From Endozoicomonas sp. (ex Botrylloides leachii) (GTDB lineage Bacteria > Pseudomonadota > Gammaproteobacteria > Pseudomonadales > Endozoicomonadaceae), in NCBI GenBank assembly GCA_028728195.1, contig JAQYUY010000099.1:1-40962 (forward strand): a stretch of DNA of 40,962 bases. The letters run 5' to 3'. Both the position numbers and the translations under genes were made by a program. The notes under the pieces were generated by a model, which saw nothing but the letters and a program-made list of their open reading frames with translations, made no database searches and was not told the DNA's origin. The stretch's first letter is position 1. Every line of letters starts with the position of its first letter. Shown here one piece after another: positions 8,604-16,984 of this stretch.

Positions 8604-8622
8604 TATAGAAAAATATTCTATA
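8604..8622. promoter_or_regulatory. Lrp-type operator
   Basis: TATAGAA-AAATA-TTCTATA is a perfect 7-bp inverted repeat. The inner 15-mer TAGAAAAATATTCTA fits the E. coli Lrp consensus YAGHAWATTWTDCTR at 14 of 15 positions. It sits 23 bp upstream of the regulator start and 100 bp upstream of the transporter start, and overlaps a TATAAT (8619-8624). Confidence 0.65.
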
Positions 8623-8724
8623 ATAGAGTGGAATAACATGCAATTTAGCAAAGTTTTTTCCTAGTATTTACACTATATTGGTATCGTTAGCCGTTACACT
8701 TTTCTATGGAGTAGGTGAATAAGC

Positions 8725-9654
8725 ATGAACAAGAAATATTTACCTTTGCTACTATTTTTTTCAGTTTGTTTAATTTGGGGAACAACCTGGATAGCTATGG
8801 AAATGGCAGTGGCAACCATTCCCCCTATTTTGGCCACAGGGCTGCGATTCTTAATTGCTGCTCCTATACTCATATTCATAGCGTACAAGTTAAAACAGCC
8901 GCTACTGTTTCCTAAACCGCAGCAAAAATGGATGCTGCTGGTAGCCATTTGTTATTTTGCTATTCCATTCACGTTAATGATTTTTGGCGAGCAATACATA
9001 TCTTCAGGTTTGGCGGCGATTATTTTTGCCAATATGCCAATTGCAGTAATGGTTGTATCTGCCCTATTTTTAAATTTACGGCTGTCAGTGCATCAGGTAG
9101 TAGGACTACTTATTGCAGTCATCAGTTTATGTTCAATTTTAATGAACGAAATGAAGATAGGAGGAGAAGATTATTTAATAGGCTCTCTGGCATTAGGCGG
9201 TGCTGTGATTATGCACGCATTAACTTATGTTATGATTCAAAAGCATTGCAAAAATATTAAGGTGTTTACTTATAATGCGCTGCCTTGCTTGATTGCAGCA
9301 ATATGTTTGTTAGCTACGTCAGCCTTGGTTGAAACTCCCAATATCCACTCATTTACAGTGGAATCAATTTCTTCAGTGCTGTACTTAGGCGTTATTGCTG
9401 GCGTAGGTGGGGTTGCCGCTTATTTCAAGCTGAATGAAATTTCTAGTCCCTTTACAGCATCAATTTGCTTTTTATTGTTCCCAATTGTTGCATTAACATT
9501 ATCGTCCTTTCTGTCATCTCATACGGTTTCTAAAGCATCTATATTAGCTATGCTTCCTTTACTGGGCGGTATTTTATTAACAAAGACTGAAAAAACATTT
9601 TGGTTGAAAAGGTTCAAGGTTAAAAAAAGTCCAGCGCTATCTTGGGAAAAGTAG
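8725..9654 (+). CDS. EamA/DMT-family transporter
   Basis: 309 residues with about ten hydrophobic helices in two EamA repeats (roughly 8-140 and 150-285). The start LLLFFSVCLIWGTTWIAMEMAVATIPPILATGLRFL is the classic drug/metabolite transporter N-terminus. These inner-membrane carriers export amino acids or other metabolites. Pairing with an Lrp-type regulator favours amino-acid export, which is an inference. Start ATG 8725 has AGGTG seven bases upstream. The C-terminus is basic (WLKRFKVKKSP). From 9655 to the tRNA-Glu at 9878 I see no gene or terminator. Confidence 0.93.
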   Translation: MNKKYLPLLLFFSVCLIWGTTWIAMEMAVATIPPILATGLRFLIAAPILIFIAYKLKQPLLFPKPQQKWMLLVAICYFAIPFTLMIFGEQYISSGLAAIIFANMPIAVMVVSALFLNLRLSVHQVVGLLIAVISLCSILMNEMKIGGEDYLIGSLALGGAVIMHALTYVMIQKHCKNIKVFTYNALPCLIAAICLLATSALVETPNIHSFTVESISSVLYLGVIAGVGGVAAYFKLNEISSPFTASICFLLFPIVALTLSSFLSSHTVSKASILAMLPLLGGILLTKTEKTFWLKRFKVKKSPALSWEK

Positions 9655-9877
9655 CTGGCGGGCTATCGGCGAGAGTTTTGTTATCAGTGGATTCTTTCAA
9701 TTATTGACATTGTCTCATCAAGGATGATCTAAGAATGCTACAACAGGCTGGGATTGTTAAAATATTAGTTTTTTTTAAGGAAGGGACTCTTTAAGTGACT
9801 AACTTCGAGCAGTTTTATTATTCTACTCAAGCTGTTATACAGCGGCGGATTTGTTAAATAGGTTGTTATAAAATTAA

Positions 9878-9953
9878 TGGCGTCCCCTAGGGGACTCGAA
9901 CCCCTGTTACCGCCGTGAAAGGGCGGTGTCCTAGGCCACTAGACGAAGGGGAC
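9878..9953 (-). tRNA. tRNA-Glu (UUC)
   Basis: The minus strand gives GTCCCCTTCGTCTAGTGGCC, anticodon arm CCGCCCTTTCACGGCGG with anticodon TTC, T-arm AGGGGTTCGAGTCCCCT, acceptor closing with AGGGGAC, and encoded CCA. It is a full cloverleaf of 76 nt. It is a lone tRNA, not in an rRNA operon here. Confidence 0.97.
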
Positions 9954-10089
9954 GCATTCACCTTCAAAGGCCGAGGAAAATAATATCTATTAAGCGCGAT
10001 ACTGTCAAATATCTTTATGCGTTGTTAGGTATGATACGCAGTTTATTGCCTTCAATGCCGTATGGATAACGGCAATAATATGCTTTGTA

Positions 10090-10479
10090 CTATCTTTTTT
10101 TAAAGTCGAGTACCACCGAGTTGATACAATACCGCTTCCCGGTAGGCTCGGGGCCGTCATCAAATACATGTCCAAGATGAGCATCGCAACCCGAACAGCG
10201 CACTTCCACACGCTTTACAGCAAGGCTATAGTCATCTTGGTAAGTGAGGGCTCCACTATTAATTGACTCCCAGAAGCTGGGCCAGCCACACCCGGCATTA
10301 AACTTTACCGCTGAGTCAAACAAAGGTTGGTTACAGCATACACAATGATATAAACCATCTTGATCAAAGGTATTGTATTTACCCGAGAAAGGCGCTTCAG
10401 TTCCTTGCTCTCTACAAATATGATACTGCTCACTGGACAGCTGAGTTCGCCACTGTTTATTTGACTTATTAATTTTCAT
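10090..10479 (-). CDS. msrB: Peptide methionine-R-sulfoxide reductase MsrB
   Basis: 129 residues. It reduces the R-isomer of methionine sulfoxide in proteins. The zinc site is built by two CxxC pairs (CVCC and CSGC), and the catalytic Cys is in GKRYCINSVVLDF near the end. The core reads FNAGCGWPSFWE and VRCSGCDAHLGHVFDDGP. The ORF track begins at 10503, but MKINKSNKQW from 10479 has GGAG six bases upstream, so I chose this start. It is divergent from alaA, so the two share the 180-bp gap between them. Confidence 0.95.
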   Translation of the reverse strand: MKINKSNKQWRTQLSSEQYHICREQGTEAPFSGKYNTFDQDGLYHCVCCNQPLFDSAVKFNAGCGWPSFWESINSGALTYQDDYSLAVKRVEVRCSGCDAHLGHVFDDGPEPTGKRYCINSVVLDFKKR

Positions 10480-10662
10480 GATGATCTCCATAGGAGTTGG
10501 CATAATAATGTATCATTGTTCTTTTTAATAGAAATATTCTTTTCTGGCGGTCACCTCTTGGCAGCTTAGGCTCTTCAACGCCATAATGGTTAATACTTAT
10601 GGTAATGGTGGCTTAACACTAGAGTAATACATATGCCAGTAGGAGTTTTTGGAAAGAGTGCC

Positions 10663-11877
10663 ATGACTAAAATTGTAAAATCCCTGAAGATGGCAAATAT
10701 TTGTTATGACATTAGGGGACCTGCACTGCGTGAAGCAAAGCGACTGGAAGATGAAGGACATAAAATCCTTAAGCTTAATACAGGGAATCCTGCTGCTTTT
10801 GGGCTTGATGCCCCTGAAGAAATCATTCAAGACATGATTCGAAACTTACCGCAGGCACAAGGTTATTGTGATTCAAAAGGGCTATTTTCAGCTCGAAAAG
10901 CCATTATGCAAGACTGCCAAAAAAAGAATCTACCTAAAATCACGCTAGAAGATATTGTGATTGGCAATGGCGTTAGTGAATTAATTGTCATGGCGATGCA
11001 GGCATTGCTCAACCATGGCGACGAAGTGCTTATTCCAGCACCAGACTACCCATTGTGGACCGCAGCCGTTAATTTGTGTAGTGGCCGAGCGGTTCATTAT
11101 ATCAAAGATGAGCAGTCCGAATGGTATCCAGATATTAATGATATACAAAAAAAAATAACATCAAAGACTAGAGCTATTGTTGTTATTAACCCTAATAATC
11201 CGACTGGTGCCGTGTATCCAAAAGAGTTGTTAGAACAAATTGTTGAGCTTGCCAGAAGAAATAATCTCATCATTTATGCTGACGAGATATATGACCGTAT
11301 ATTATACGATGGTGTCCAGCATACGCCGATGGCGACGCTGGCAGAAGATGTTTTATGTATTACATTTAATGGGCTGTCAAAATCCTATCGTGCTGCGGGT
11401 CTGCGCGCTGGGTGGCTTGTAGCCAGTGGTGCACGGCACAAGGCAGTTGATTATATGGAAGGTTTGGAGATGCTTGCGTCCATGCGCCTGTGCGCCAATG
11501 TGCCTTCGCAATTTGCAATACAGACAGCCTTAGGTGGTTATCAAAGTATAAAAGACCTTGTTATACCTGGTGGTCGGTTGTTAGAGCAAAGAAATAAAGC
11601 ATGGGAAATGCTGGAACAAATTCCTGGTGTTAGCTGTGTAAAACCCAAAGGAGCGCTTTATGTCTTCCCACGGCTCGATCCTAAAAGATATTCAATAAAG
11701 AATGATGAAAAACTGATACTTGATCTGCTTCTCCAAGAAAAAGTGTTATTGGTGCAGGGTAGCGCTTTTAATTGGCCAGAGAAAAATCATCTCCGTCTTG
11801 TCACGTTGCCAAGACTAGAAGAGTTGGAAGATATCATCACTCGACTTGCCCGTTTTCTTGGGAAATACAAGCAATAA
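10663..11877 (+). CDS. alaA: Alanine-synthesising aminotransferase AlaA-like
   Basis: 404 residues, a class I PLP aminotransferase that forms alanine from pyruvate and glutamate. SLKMANICYDIRGPALREAKRLEDEGHKILKLNTGNPAAFG aligns closely with E. coli AlaA (YfbQ, 405 residues). The PLP lysine is in TFNGLSKSYRAAGLRAGW, with the NPNNPTGAVY and YADEIYDRILYD motifs before it. The ORF track starts ten codons earlier at 10633, but GGAAAGAG sits before ATG 10663 and the E. coli alignment supports that start. The gene is monocistronic, divergent from msrB. Confidence 0.93.
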   Translation: MTKIVKSLKMANICYDIRGPALREAKRLEDEGHKILKLNTGNPAAFGLDAPEEIIQDMIRNLPQAQGYCDSKGLFSARKAIMQDCQKKNLPKITLEDIVIGNGVSELIVMAMQALLNHGDEVLIPAPDYPLWTAAVNLCSGRAVHYIKDEQSEWYPDINDIQKKITSKTRAIVVINPNNPTGAVYPKELLEQIVELARRNNLIIYADEIYDRILYDGVQHTPMATLAEDVLCITFNGLSKSYRAAGLRAGWLVASGARHKAVDYMEGLEMLASMRLCANVPSQFAIQTALGGYQSIKDLVIPGGRLLEQRNKAWEMLEQIPGVSCVKPKGALYVFPRLDPKRYSIKNDEKLILDLLLQEKVLLVQGSAFNWPEKNHLRLVTLPRLEELEDIITRLARFLGKYKQ

Positions 11878-11910
11878 GGTTTTTAGTCCTATTTTTTTAT
11901 TATCTTAGCA

Positions 11911-11952
11911 AGGCATAAGTAATGTCGTTTTTTATCTGGAAACGCTATGCCT
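11911..11952 (+). terminator. Possible terminator after alaA
   Basis: AGGCATA and TATGCCT enclose a nested CGTTT/AAACG stem and are followed by CTTTGTTTT. The T-run is imperfect, so this is only a candidate. Confidence 0.35.
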
Positions 11953-12002
11953 CTTTGTTTTATCGGGCTTAAGTTTATTATCTGTAAATTTCGTCGACAA
12001 CG

Positions 12003-12031
12003 CTTGAAAGATGGTAAGTTAGTTACCATTT
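12003..12031 (+). promoter_or_regulatory. Sigma-32-like heat-shock promoter of htpX
   Basis: CTTGAAA (perfect -35 of the heat-shock consensus) is followed after 14 bp by TACCATTT, which fits 6 of 8 positions of CCCCATNT. The start would lie about 40 nt before htpX. Embedded in the spacer is the inverted repeat ATGGTAA-GTTAG-TTACCAT (12011-12029), a possible operator. HtpX is a heat-shock gene in E. coli, which supports the reading. Confidence 0.6.
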
Positions 12032-12077
12032 ATATAGCCACTCTACTCTAACTCTGAATAAAGGTAATCATTCTGTA

Positions 12078-12962
12078 ATGAAACGAATACTGCTATTTCT
12101 GGCGACTAATCTTGCAGTTGTAGCGCTGGCAAGTATCACCCTAAATATATTGGGTGTTGGCAGCTATATGACCTCCCAAGGGTTAAATCTTTCTGCATTA
12201 CTAATATTTTGCGCTGTGTTTGGTTTTGCGGGTTCTTTTGTATCTCTACTCATGTCCAAATGGATGGCAAAAATGAGCACGGGTACAGAGATTATCCAGC
12301 AGCCACGTAATGCGCAGGAGCGCTGGTTAGTTGACACCGTTACCGAACTATCTCAGAAGGCAGGTATCGGTATGCCTGAGGTAGGCATTTTCCCTTCACC
12401 TGAGCTCAATGCATTTGCTACAGGCTGGAATAAAAACGATGCGTTAGTTTCAGTCAGCCAAGGATTGCTTGATCGTTTTAATCCATCAGAAGCAAGGGCA
12501 GTTATTGGTCATGAGATAGGTCATGTTGCTAATGGTGATATGGTTACGCTGTCTTTAATACAAGGTGTAGTTAATACCTTTGTCATGTTTTTTGCACGAC
12601 TCATTGGATATGCTGTTGATAGTTTTTTACGCAGAGATGAGGAAAATAGTGGGCCAGGCTTTGGGTTTTATATCACTAGTTTTATAGCAGAAATTATACT
12701 TGGCTTTTTTGCTAGCGCTATTGTTATGTGGTTTTCACGCAAGCGAGAATTTCGGGCTGATGAAGCAGGTGCCAATCTTGCTGGAAAACAGAATATGATT
12801 TCAGCACTCCAACGCTTGAGCGAAGAATATGAAGCACCAAGTGCAATGCCTGCCAACATGTCGGCCATGGGTATTCGTAGTGGTTTAAAAGAGGGGTTAG
12901 CAGCTATGTTTTCCAGTCACCCGCCTATCAAAGAACGCATAGCCGCACTTAAGAATCATTAA
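12078..12962 (+). CDS. htpX: Membrane zinc protease HtpX
   Basis: 294 residues, an inner-membrane M48 metalloprotease that degrades damaged membrane proteins. Zinc motif HEIGH lies in [14 protein letters not shown] (about residue 140); the third ligand Glu is probably in [14 protein letters not shown]. Two N-terminal helices (7-27, 40-62) and two central ones (155-175, 195-215) anchor it. Length matches E. coli (293). Adjacent ATG 12078 starts [15 protein letters not shown], as in homologues. It is convergent with the trb operon. A weak CCCTG...CAGGG stem lies in the gap. Confidence 0.97.
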   Translation: MKRILLFLATNLAVVALASITLNILGVGSYMTSQGLNLSALLIFCAVFGFAGSFVSLLMSKWMAKMSTGTEIIQQPRNAQERWLVDTVTELSQKAGIGMPEVGIFPSPELNAFATGWNKNDALVSVSQGLLDRFNPSEARAVIGHEIGHVANGDMVTLSLIQGVVNTFVMFFARLIGYAVDSFLRRDEENSGPGFGFYITSFIAEIILGFFASAIVMWFSRKREFRADEAGANLAGKQNMISALQRLSEEYEAPSAMPANMSAMGIRSGLKEGLAAMFSSHPPIKERIAALKNH

Positions 12963-13050
12963 TCCATTTCATTGCCCTGGAAAAACTTGAGCTATTTGTT
13001 CAGGGTATTACCTAACTGTCCGAGAAAAAACTATTCTTCAGCATAGCCTC

Positions 13051-14295
13051 TTAAAAATACCGTTTTATGCCAGAGGCTATTTCTTCACCTTTTCTGCTTT
13101 TTTCTTTATTTGTTGATACGATGTTATCGCCTGCTTTATTGCGGGGCCTTTCATTGACTTCTGTTACCGCTTCACTCCTTCCTTGAGGGATATGTGGCTC
13201 AGGACTCGAAATGGTTCTAAAGGCATCTGTGAGTCCCGTATCATCTGGTGGCGTGTTAAAATGTGAAGCAGAAGCTACATTATTACCCGTAGTCATGTTC
13301 TTTCTGGCGGCATTAACGGCTTCTCCAAGTGCCTTAGCACCACCAGCAAGGTGAGAAGTACTTTCTCTGATCATTGATGCACTCATATTTGTAGCAGCGA
13401 TTGCCCCAGCTGCTGCCCCAGCTGCTATGGCATTACTATTTACATTTCTGCTGCCGATTGATGCACCCGTGATAACACCAGAAAGTAAAGCGGGTATTTT
13501 GTCTGTTAAAGTATATAAAATAACCACGACGACAAATAAAACGAACATTTCTTGCAAGTTGATTCCTGCTTGCATTTTGGTGTAGTAGTCATCTAAAAAG
13601 TTTTTTCCTATACCAATGATAAATATCATGGTAAATAACCGTGCGCCTAATCCAAGTACTGTTTTATAATAATTAATGGCAATATCTGTGGTCCAACGTG
13701 AACCGCCAAATCCCAAAAAGAAAACACCTGCATAAGCCAATATCCAGCCTGAACAGATAAGAATTAGCACGTTAACACTAATGAGCGTAAGCAGAAATAA
13801 AATAATGCCACCTAATATCAAACCAGCCATTGCGCTTGGTGGTGACCATAAAGATGCATTATTGATAACCTTAGTAATGACTTCAAAGCCAATATCCATA
13901 ATACTAGAGGGTGATATTTTTGGCCCCAATCCTGTTGCTTCTCCTGCTATTTGTCGTAATGAGTTGATGATAGCGTTGGCTATTTCAGGACCGTTGGTAA
14001 GTAACCACCAGAAAAAGCCTGTAAAAATAGTAAAGCGTATAAGCTCAAGAAAAAATGCTTGAATATCTTCTTTTTCAAGCGCCATTTGACCAAAAGTCCA
14101 AACCATACTCATTAGTACCAAGCTCCAGTAAAGATAACTGGCATGCTTAATAACGACAGCTGACCATTGGTTGAAGGATGACTGGTAGAGAGTCATGATA
14201 TTGTTTACAAGGTTATGACTATCGATATCAGCATAAGCACTAGGTACAAAGAGTAAGGGAAAAAGCAAATATAGTGACGATGGCTTTATAGTCAA
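13051..14295 (-). CDS. trbL: TrbL/VirB6-type inner-membrane T4SS protein
   Basis: 414 residues. A signal-like N-terminus (LLFPLLFVPSAYA) is followed by at least five membrane helices between about residues 45 and 275 and a long polar tail rich in Ala, Ser and Asn. VFFLGFGGSRWTTDIAINYYKTVLGLGARLF is the conserved core of P-type conjugative transfer protein TrbL. It forms the inner-membrane pore part of the mating channel. The start is TTG at 14295, with GAGGG eight bases upstream. It is the last gene of the trb run, separated from trbJ by 154 bp instead of overlapping it. That gap, where trbK sits in IncP plasmids, contains no usable ORF. Confidence 0.88.
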   Translation of the reverse strand: MTIKPSSLYLLFPLLFVPSAYADIDSHNLVNNIMTLYQSSFNQWSAVVIKHASYLYWSLVLMSMVWTFGQMALEKEDIQAFFLELIRFTIFTGFFWWLLTNGPEIANAIINSLRQIAGEATGLGPKISPSSIMDIGFEVITKVINNASLWSPPSAMAGLILGGIILFLLTLISVNVLILICSGWILAYAGVFFLGFGGSRWTTDIAINYYKTVLGLGARLFTMIFIIGIGKNFLDDYYTKMQAGINLQEMFVLFVVVVILYTLTDKIPALLSGVITGASIGSRNVNSNAIAAGAAAGAIAATNMSASMIRESTSHLAGGAKALGEAVNAARKNMTTGNNVASASHFNTPPDDTGLTDAFRTISSPEPHIPQGRSEAVTEVNERPRNKAGDNIVSTNKEKSRKGEEIASGIKRYF

Positions 14296-14449
14296 TTACT
14301 TACCCTCAAAGTTATTCCATTTAGAGTTACGATAACTTCATTAAAAAAACGGTTGTATTGAAAGGTAGTGATCAAATACGTATACCCGTATATTGAAAAA
14401 CTAAACGGATTTAAACTTAGTAAGTATCGGTTTTGTCTATCACAGTTGG

Positions 14450-15247
14450 TTACCATTTGGTTTGATCGGATTTCTTTATCGGTTTAGTAGACATAAACTG
14501 AACGGTTGCGGCTTGTTGCTGAGCCTGTTGATTTATTTCCTGTTGTCGTTGAACTGCTTGTGCATTCTGCCCAGCAAGCATGACTGTCCTAAGTTGAAGT
14601 AACTGGTTAACTTGAGCGCTAGCCAATAGATTAGCATATTGAATAGCCTTCATTTGACCATCGGCATTTTGAGCGGTCTGTTGCAAATTTTCCAAATGCT
14701 GCGCATCAGATTCAAGAAGTTTCTGTTGATTTTCGATTGCACTAAACAAGGCATCATTGGCACGTTTTTGCGATGTAGACCCAATACGACCATTTTTGTT
14801 TAATGAATCCAGATCTGCCTGTGTGCAGGCATTACCATTAAAACAGGGCTGTGATTTGTAGTGTTCTATATCTTGAAATTGATTGAGATACTGCTTAAGG
14901 CTACCAGCCTGTTCGACGTAGTAACGCATCTGATTTTGAATGCTAAGTATCTGGTTGATAGTGCTTTTTGCCTTATCCCAATCAAAATAGTGTAGTGTAT
15001 TGGTGTTCTGTACCATATTATGGTACTGATTTTTTTCCGTGGAAAGTTGACTTCGCTCTGTTGATAGTTGGCTTCTTGCTATCGAGAGTTCCATTCTAAG
15101 CTGTTGCAATTGAATTCTCATAACATTGAGCTGCTGAAAGGCTATGCCTATGGCCTGTACATCTACTACAGGAATAAAACCTGTCATTAGCGACTCTATA
15201 GTGAATACAAACGCTAATACGATAATCTTTCTGTTTAGCGACATCAT
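14450..15247 (-). CDS. trbJ: TrbJ/VirB5-like T4SS protein
   Basis: 265 residues with a signal peptide (IIVLAFVFTIESLMTGFIPVVDVQA) and a mostly helical, Gln-rich body. The pattern Q..N....DWDKAKSTINQI and LDSLNKNGRIGSTSQKRANDAL fits P-type TrbJ, the periplasmic or pilus-tip component related to VirB5. Residues about 56-71 show a short tandem heptad ARSQLSTERSQLSTEKNQ, which suggests a coiled coil and local duplication. Two ATGs stand in tandem at 15247 and 15244, and GGAGGG lies just upstream. The first overlaps the trbI stop, indicating coupled translation. Confidence 0.82.
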   Translation of the reverse strand: MMSLNRKIIVLAFVFTIESLMTGFIPVVDVQAIGIAFQQLNVMRIQLQQLRMELSIARSQLSTERSQLSTEKNQYHNMVQNTNTLHYFDWDKAKSTINQILSIQNQMRYYVEQAGSLKQYLNQFQDIEHYKSQPCFNGNACTQADLDSLNKNGRIGSTSQKRANDALFSAIENQQKLLESDAQHLENLQQTAQNADGQMKAIQYANLLASAQVNQLLQLRTVMLAGQNAQAVQRQQEINQQAQQQAATVQFMSTKPIKKSDQTKW

Positions 15248-16536
15248 GATTTCCCTCCAGCTGGATAGTCAAATGACCGGTAGGGTGTTTTAAATGTTAG
15301 ATCCTTGGTTAAGGTTACGTTAAAGCGGTAACCGGGGCGGATTTCCAGTGTCGGTGCTATATTCATATTTTTAGTAATCAACTGTGCAGCCGCCTGCCCT
15401 AACTGCTGACCAAGCGCCTCGTTGATCGCATCACTGGTGCTTATTCTATTATTGTTGCCTATCTTATTATCTTCTTGTTGGCTTAGCGTGATGCCAGCGG
15501 TGATGACTGACATCATTAAGGCGCCGCCGAAGATCCGCAAATAATGGTTATTGACCTGATCCTTAAAGCCAGAATACCCAGCGCTGTCAGCCCCTGGCAT
15601 AGATCCTATATCTAATGCTTTGCCGTCAGGAAAAATAATACGTTGCCAGCCAATTAGCACGCGAGACTGGCCAAAGGCAACCTGACTGGCATAAGTGCCC
15701 ACCAGACGTGCTCCCTGGGGAATTAACAAATAGCGCCCGGTGGGGGTGTCATAAACATTCTGAGAAACCTGCGCCATAATTTGTCCTGGAAGATCTGAAT
15801 TAATCCCTGAAATCATAACCGCAGGAATTACAAAGCCTGCTCTAACCTCATATGCAGAGCGAGGTTCTTGCATTTTGTTATCCAGTTTCCAGCGGTCTTT
15901 TCCATCGCTACCAGCAAAATCTGCATAAGCTGCTGATGAATCGTTAGACCTACCTGTTGTATTGTTTCCAGACACTGTTTTGCTAGTGCTGTTAGTCAAT
16001 AAGGCATTATTGCTTGCACCATAAGACTGTGATAATGAAGAAACTGCTACAGAAGTGTCAGCGATAAGTGCTTGTTGAAATTGATTTTCTCTCATCTCAT
16101 TAATTTTTTTTTGCTGCTCGGTCTGTACTGGATGTGTGGTTGCTTTTGATAATGAAGATTTAGTATAGGCTGCTATGGCGGCTTGATAAGTAGGCGGCGA
16201 TGATTTTGAAACTGTTTCTTTGTGACTCATAACCTCTGGACTGGCTGGAATAAAGCTTTGCCCTTCTCCTTTCACCATTTCTTTGGCGTAACTTAGTGCA
16301 GACTGTGCTCCCCCCTTATGATCATTTCCTGCTGTATTTGAATCATTACGCTCAGTGCGCGAGCGATCATAAGCGCCCAGACCAATAAGTAGGGTAAAAA
16401 ATAATACGATGCCAAAACAGATGAACAACGCCCGATTATTAATACGACGAACGCCTTTACCGCTAGGCTCAAAAGAGCGGTCAGGCGATGTTTTTACATT
16501 CTGATTTGGGTCAACATTGTCATTTTTTTTAGTCAT
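15244..16536 (-). CDS. trbI: TrbI/VirB10-like T4SS core protein
   Basis: 430 residues. A basic cytoplasmic N-terminus is followed by one helix (ALFICFGIVLFFTLLIGLGAY, about 33-53), then a disordered Ser/Gln-rich linker, then the conserved VirB10 beta-barrel domain. That domain contains AGFVIPAVMISGINSDLPGQIMAQVSQNVYDTPTGRYLLIPQGARLVGTY and GYRFNVTLTKDLTF. VirB10 proteins span both membranes and gate the channel. The ORF track starts at 16587, but M18 (16536, MTKKNDNV) has AAAGGAGC eight bases upstream and overlaps the trbH stop by 8 nt, so I chose it. Confidence 0.95.
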   Translation of the reverse strand: MTKKNDNVDPNQNVKTSPDRSFEPSGKGVRRINNRALFICFGIVLFFTLLIGLGAYDRSRTERNDSNTAGNDHKGGAQSALSYAKEMVKGEGQSFIPASPEVMSHKETVSKSSPPTYQAAIAAYTKSSLSKATTHPVQTEQQKKINEMRENQFQQALIADTSVAVSSLSQSYGASNNALLTNSTSKTVSGNNTTGRSNDSSAAYADFAGSDGKDRWKLDNKMQEPRSAYEVRAGFVIPAVMISGINSDLPGQIMAQVSQNVYDTPTGRYLLIPQGARLVGTYASQVAFGQSRVLIGWQRIIFPDGKALDIGSMPGADSAGYSGFKDQVNNHYLRIFGGALMMSVITAGITLSQQEDNKIGNNNRISTSDAINEALGQQLGQAAAQLITKNMNIAPTLEIRPGYRFNVTLTKDLTFKTPYRSFDYPAGGKS

Positions 16537-16984
16537 GGTCTGTTGCTCCTTTATAAGTCCATTTACCGGCTGGAACATACATGCCATCTACAATATCATA
16601 GCCCCGTGTCAGCACATCATTACCTACTAACAGGGTGACGCGTGTCATACTCGCAGAGGGCTCATCAATGATATAAGCTAAGGGAAAAATAGATGAGCCT
16701 TTACCGGCTGATTCGATCTTATTTTCTGGTGCATATTCCCGTACGGCATAACCAGAACGCCGAAGATTTTTTACCAGTTGTCTGCCGTAGTCATCATTGA
16801 TCGGTTGCTTAAATTGAAGCCAGGTATGTGCAGGTGGGTAGAGTCGAGCTAATGCACGAGTGGTGTCGTAAGCAATGCCAGCTTGGGCGTATTGGTCCAT
16901 AACCGGTGAGAAGTTACCATAATGGGATGTTGTGGCACACCCTGAAAGGAAAGCGCTAACGGCTAAAAACATCAGTTGTTTCAT
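16529..16984 (-). CDS. trbH: TrbH-like outer-membrane lipoprotein
   Basis: 151 residues beginning MKQLMFLAVSAFLSGCATTSHYG; LSGC is a lipobox, so Cys16 is the likely lipidated residue. The rest (LARLYPPAHTWLQFKQPINDDYGRQLVKNLRRSGYAVREY) resembles TrbH of IncP systems, and its place between trbG and trbI is the IncP order. It would stabilise the VirB7/9/10-type core in the outer membrane. Start ATG 16984 overlaps the trbG stop as ATGA. Confidence 0.85.
   Translation of the reverse strand: MKQLMFLAVSAFLSGCATTSHYGNFSPVMDQYAQAGIAYDTTRALARLYPPAHTWLQFKQPINDDYGRQLVKNLRRSGYAVREYAPENKIESAGKGSSIFPLAYIIDEPSASMTRVTLLVGNDVLTRGYDIVDGMYVPAGKWTYKGATDHD

Noticed and set aside
13021-13050. Integration site or direct repeats bordering the trb operon
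   Set aside because: I compared the htpX-trbL gap with the trbB-miaE gap by eye and found no shared repeat long enough to defend.
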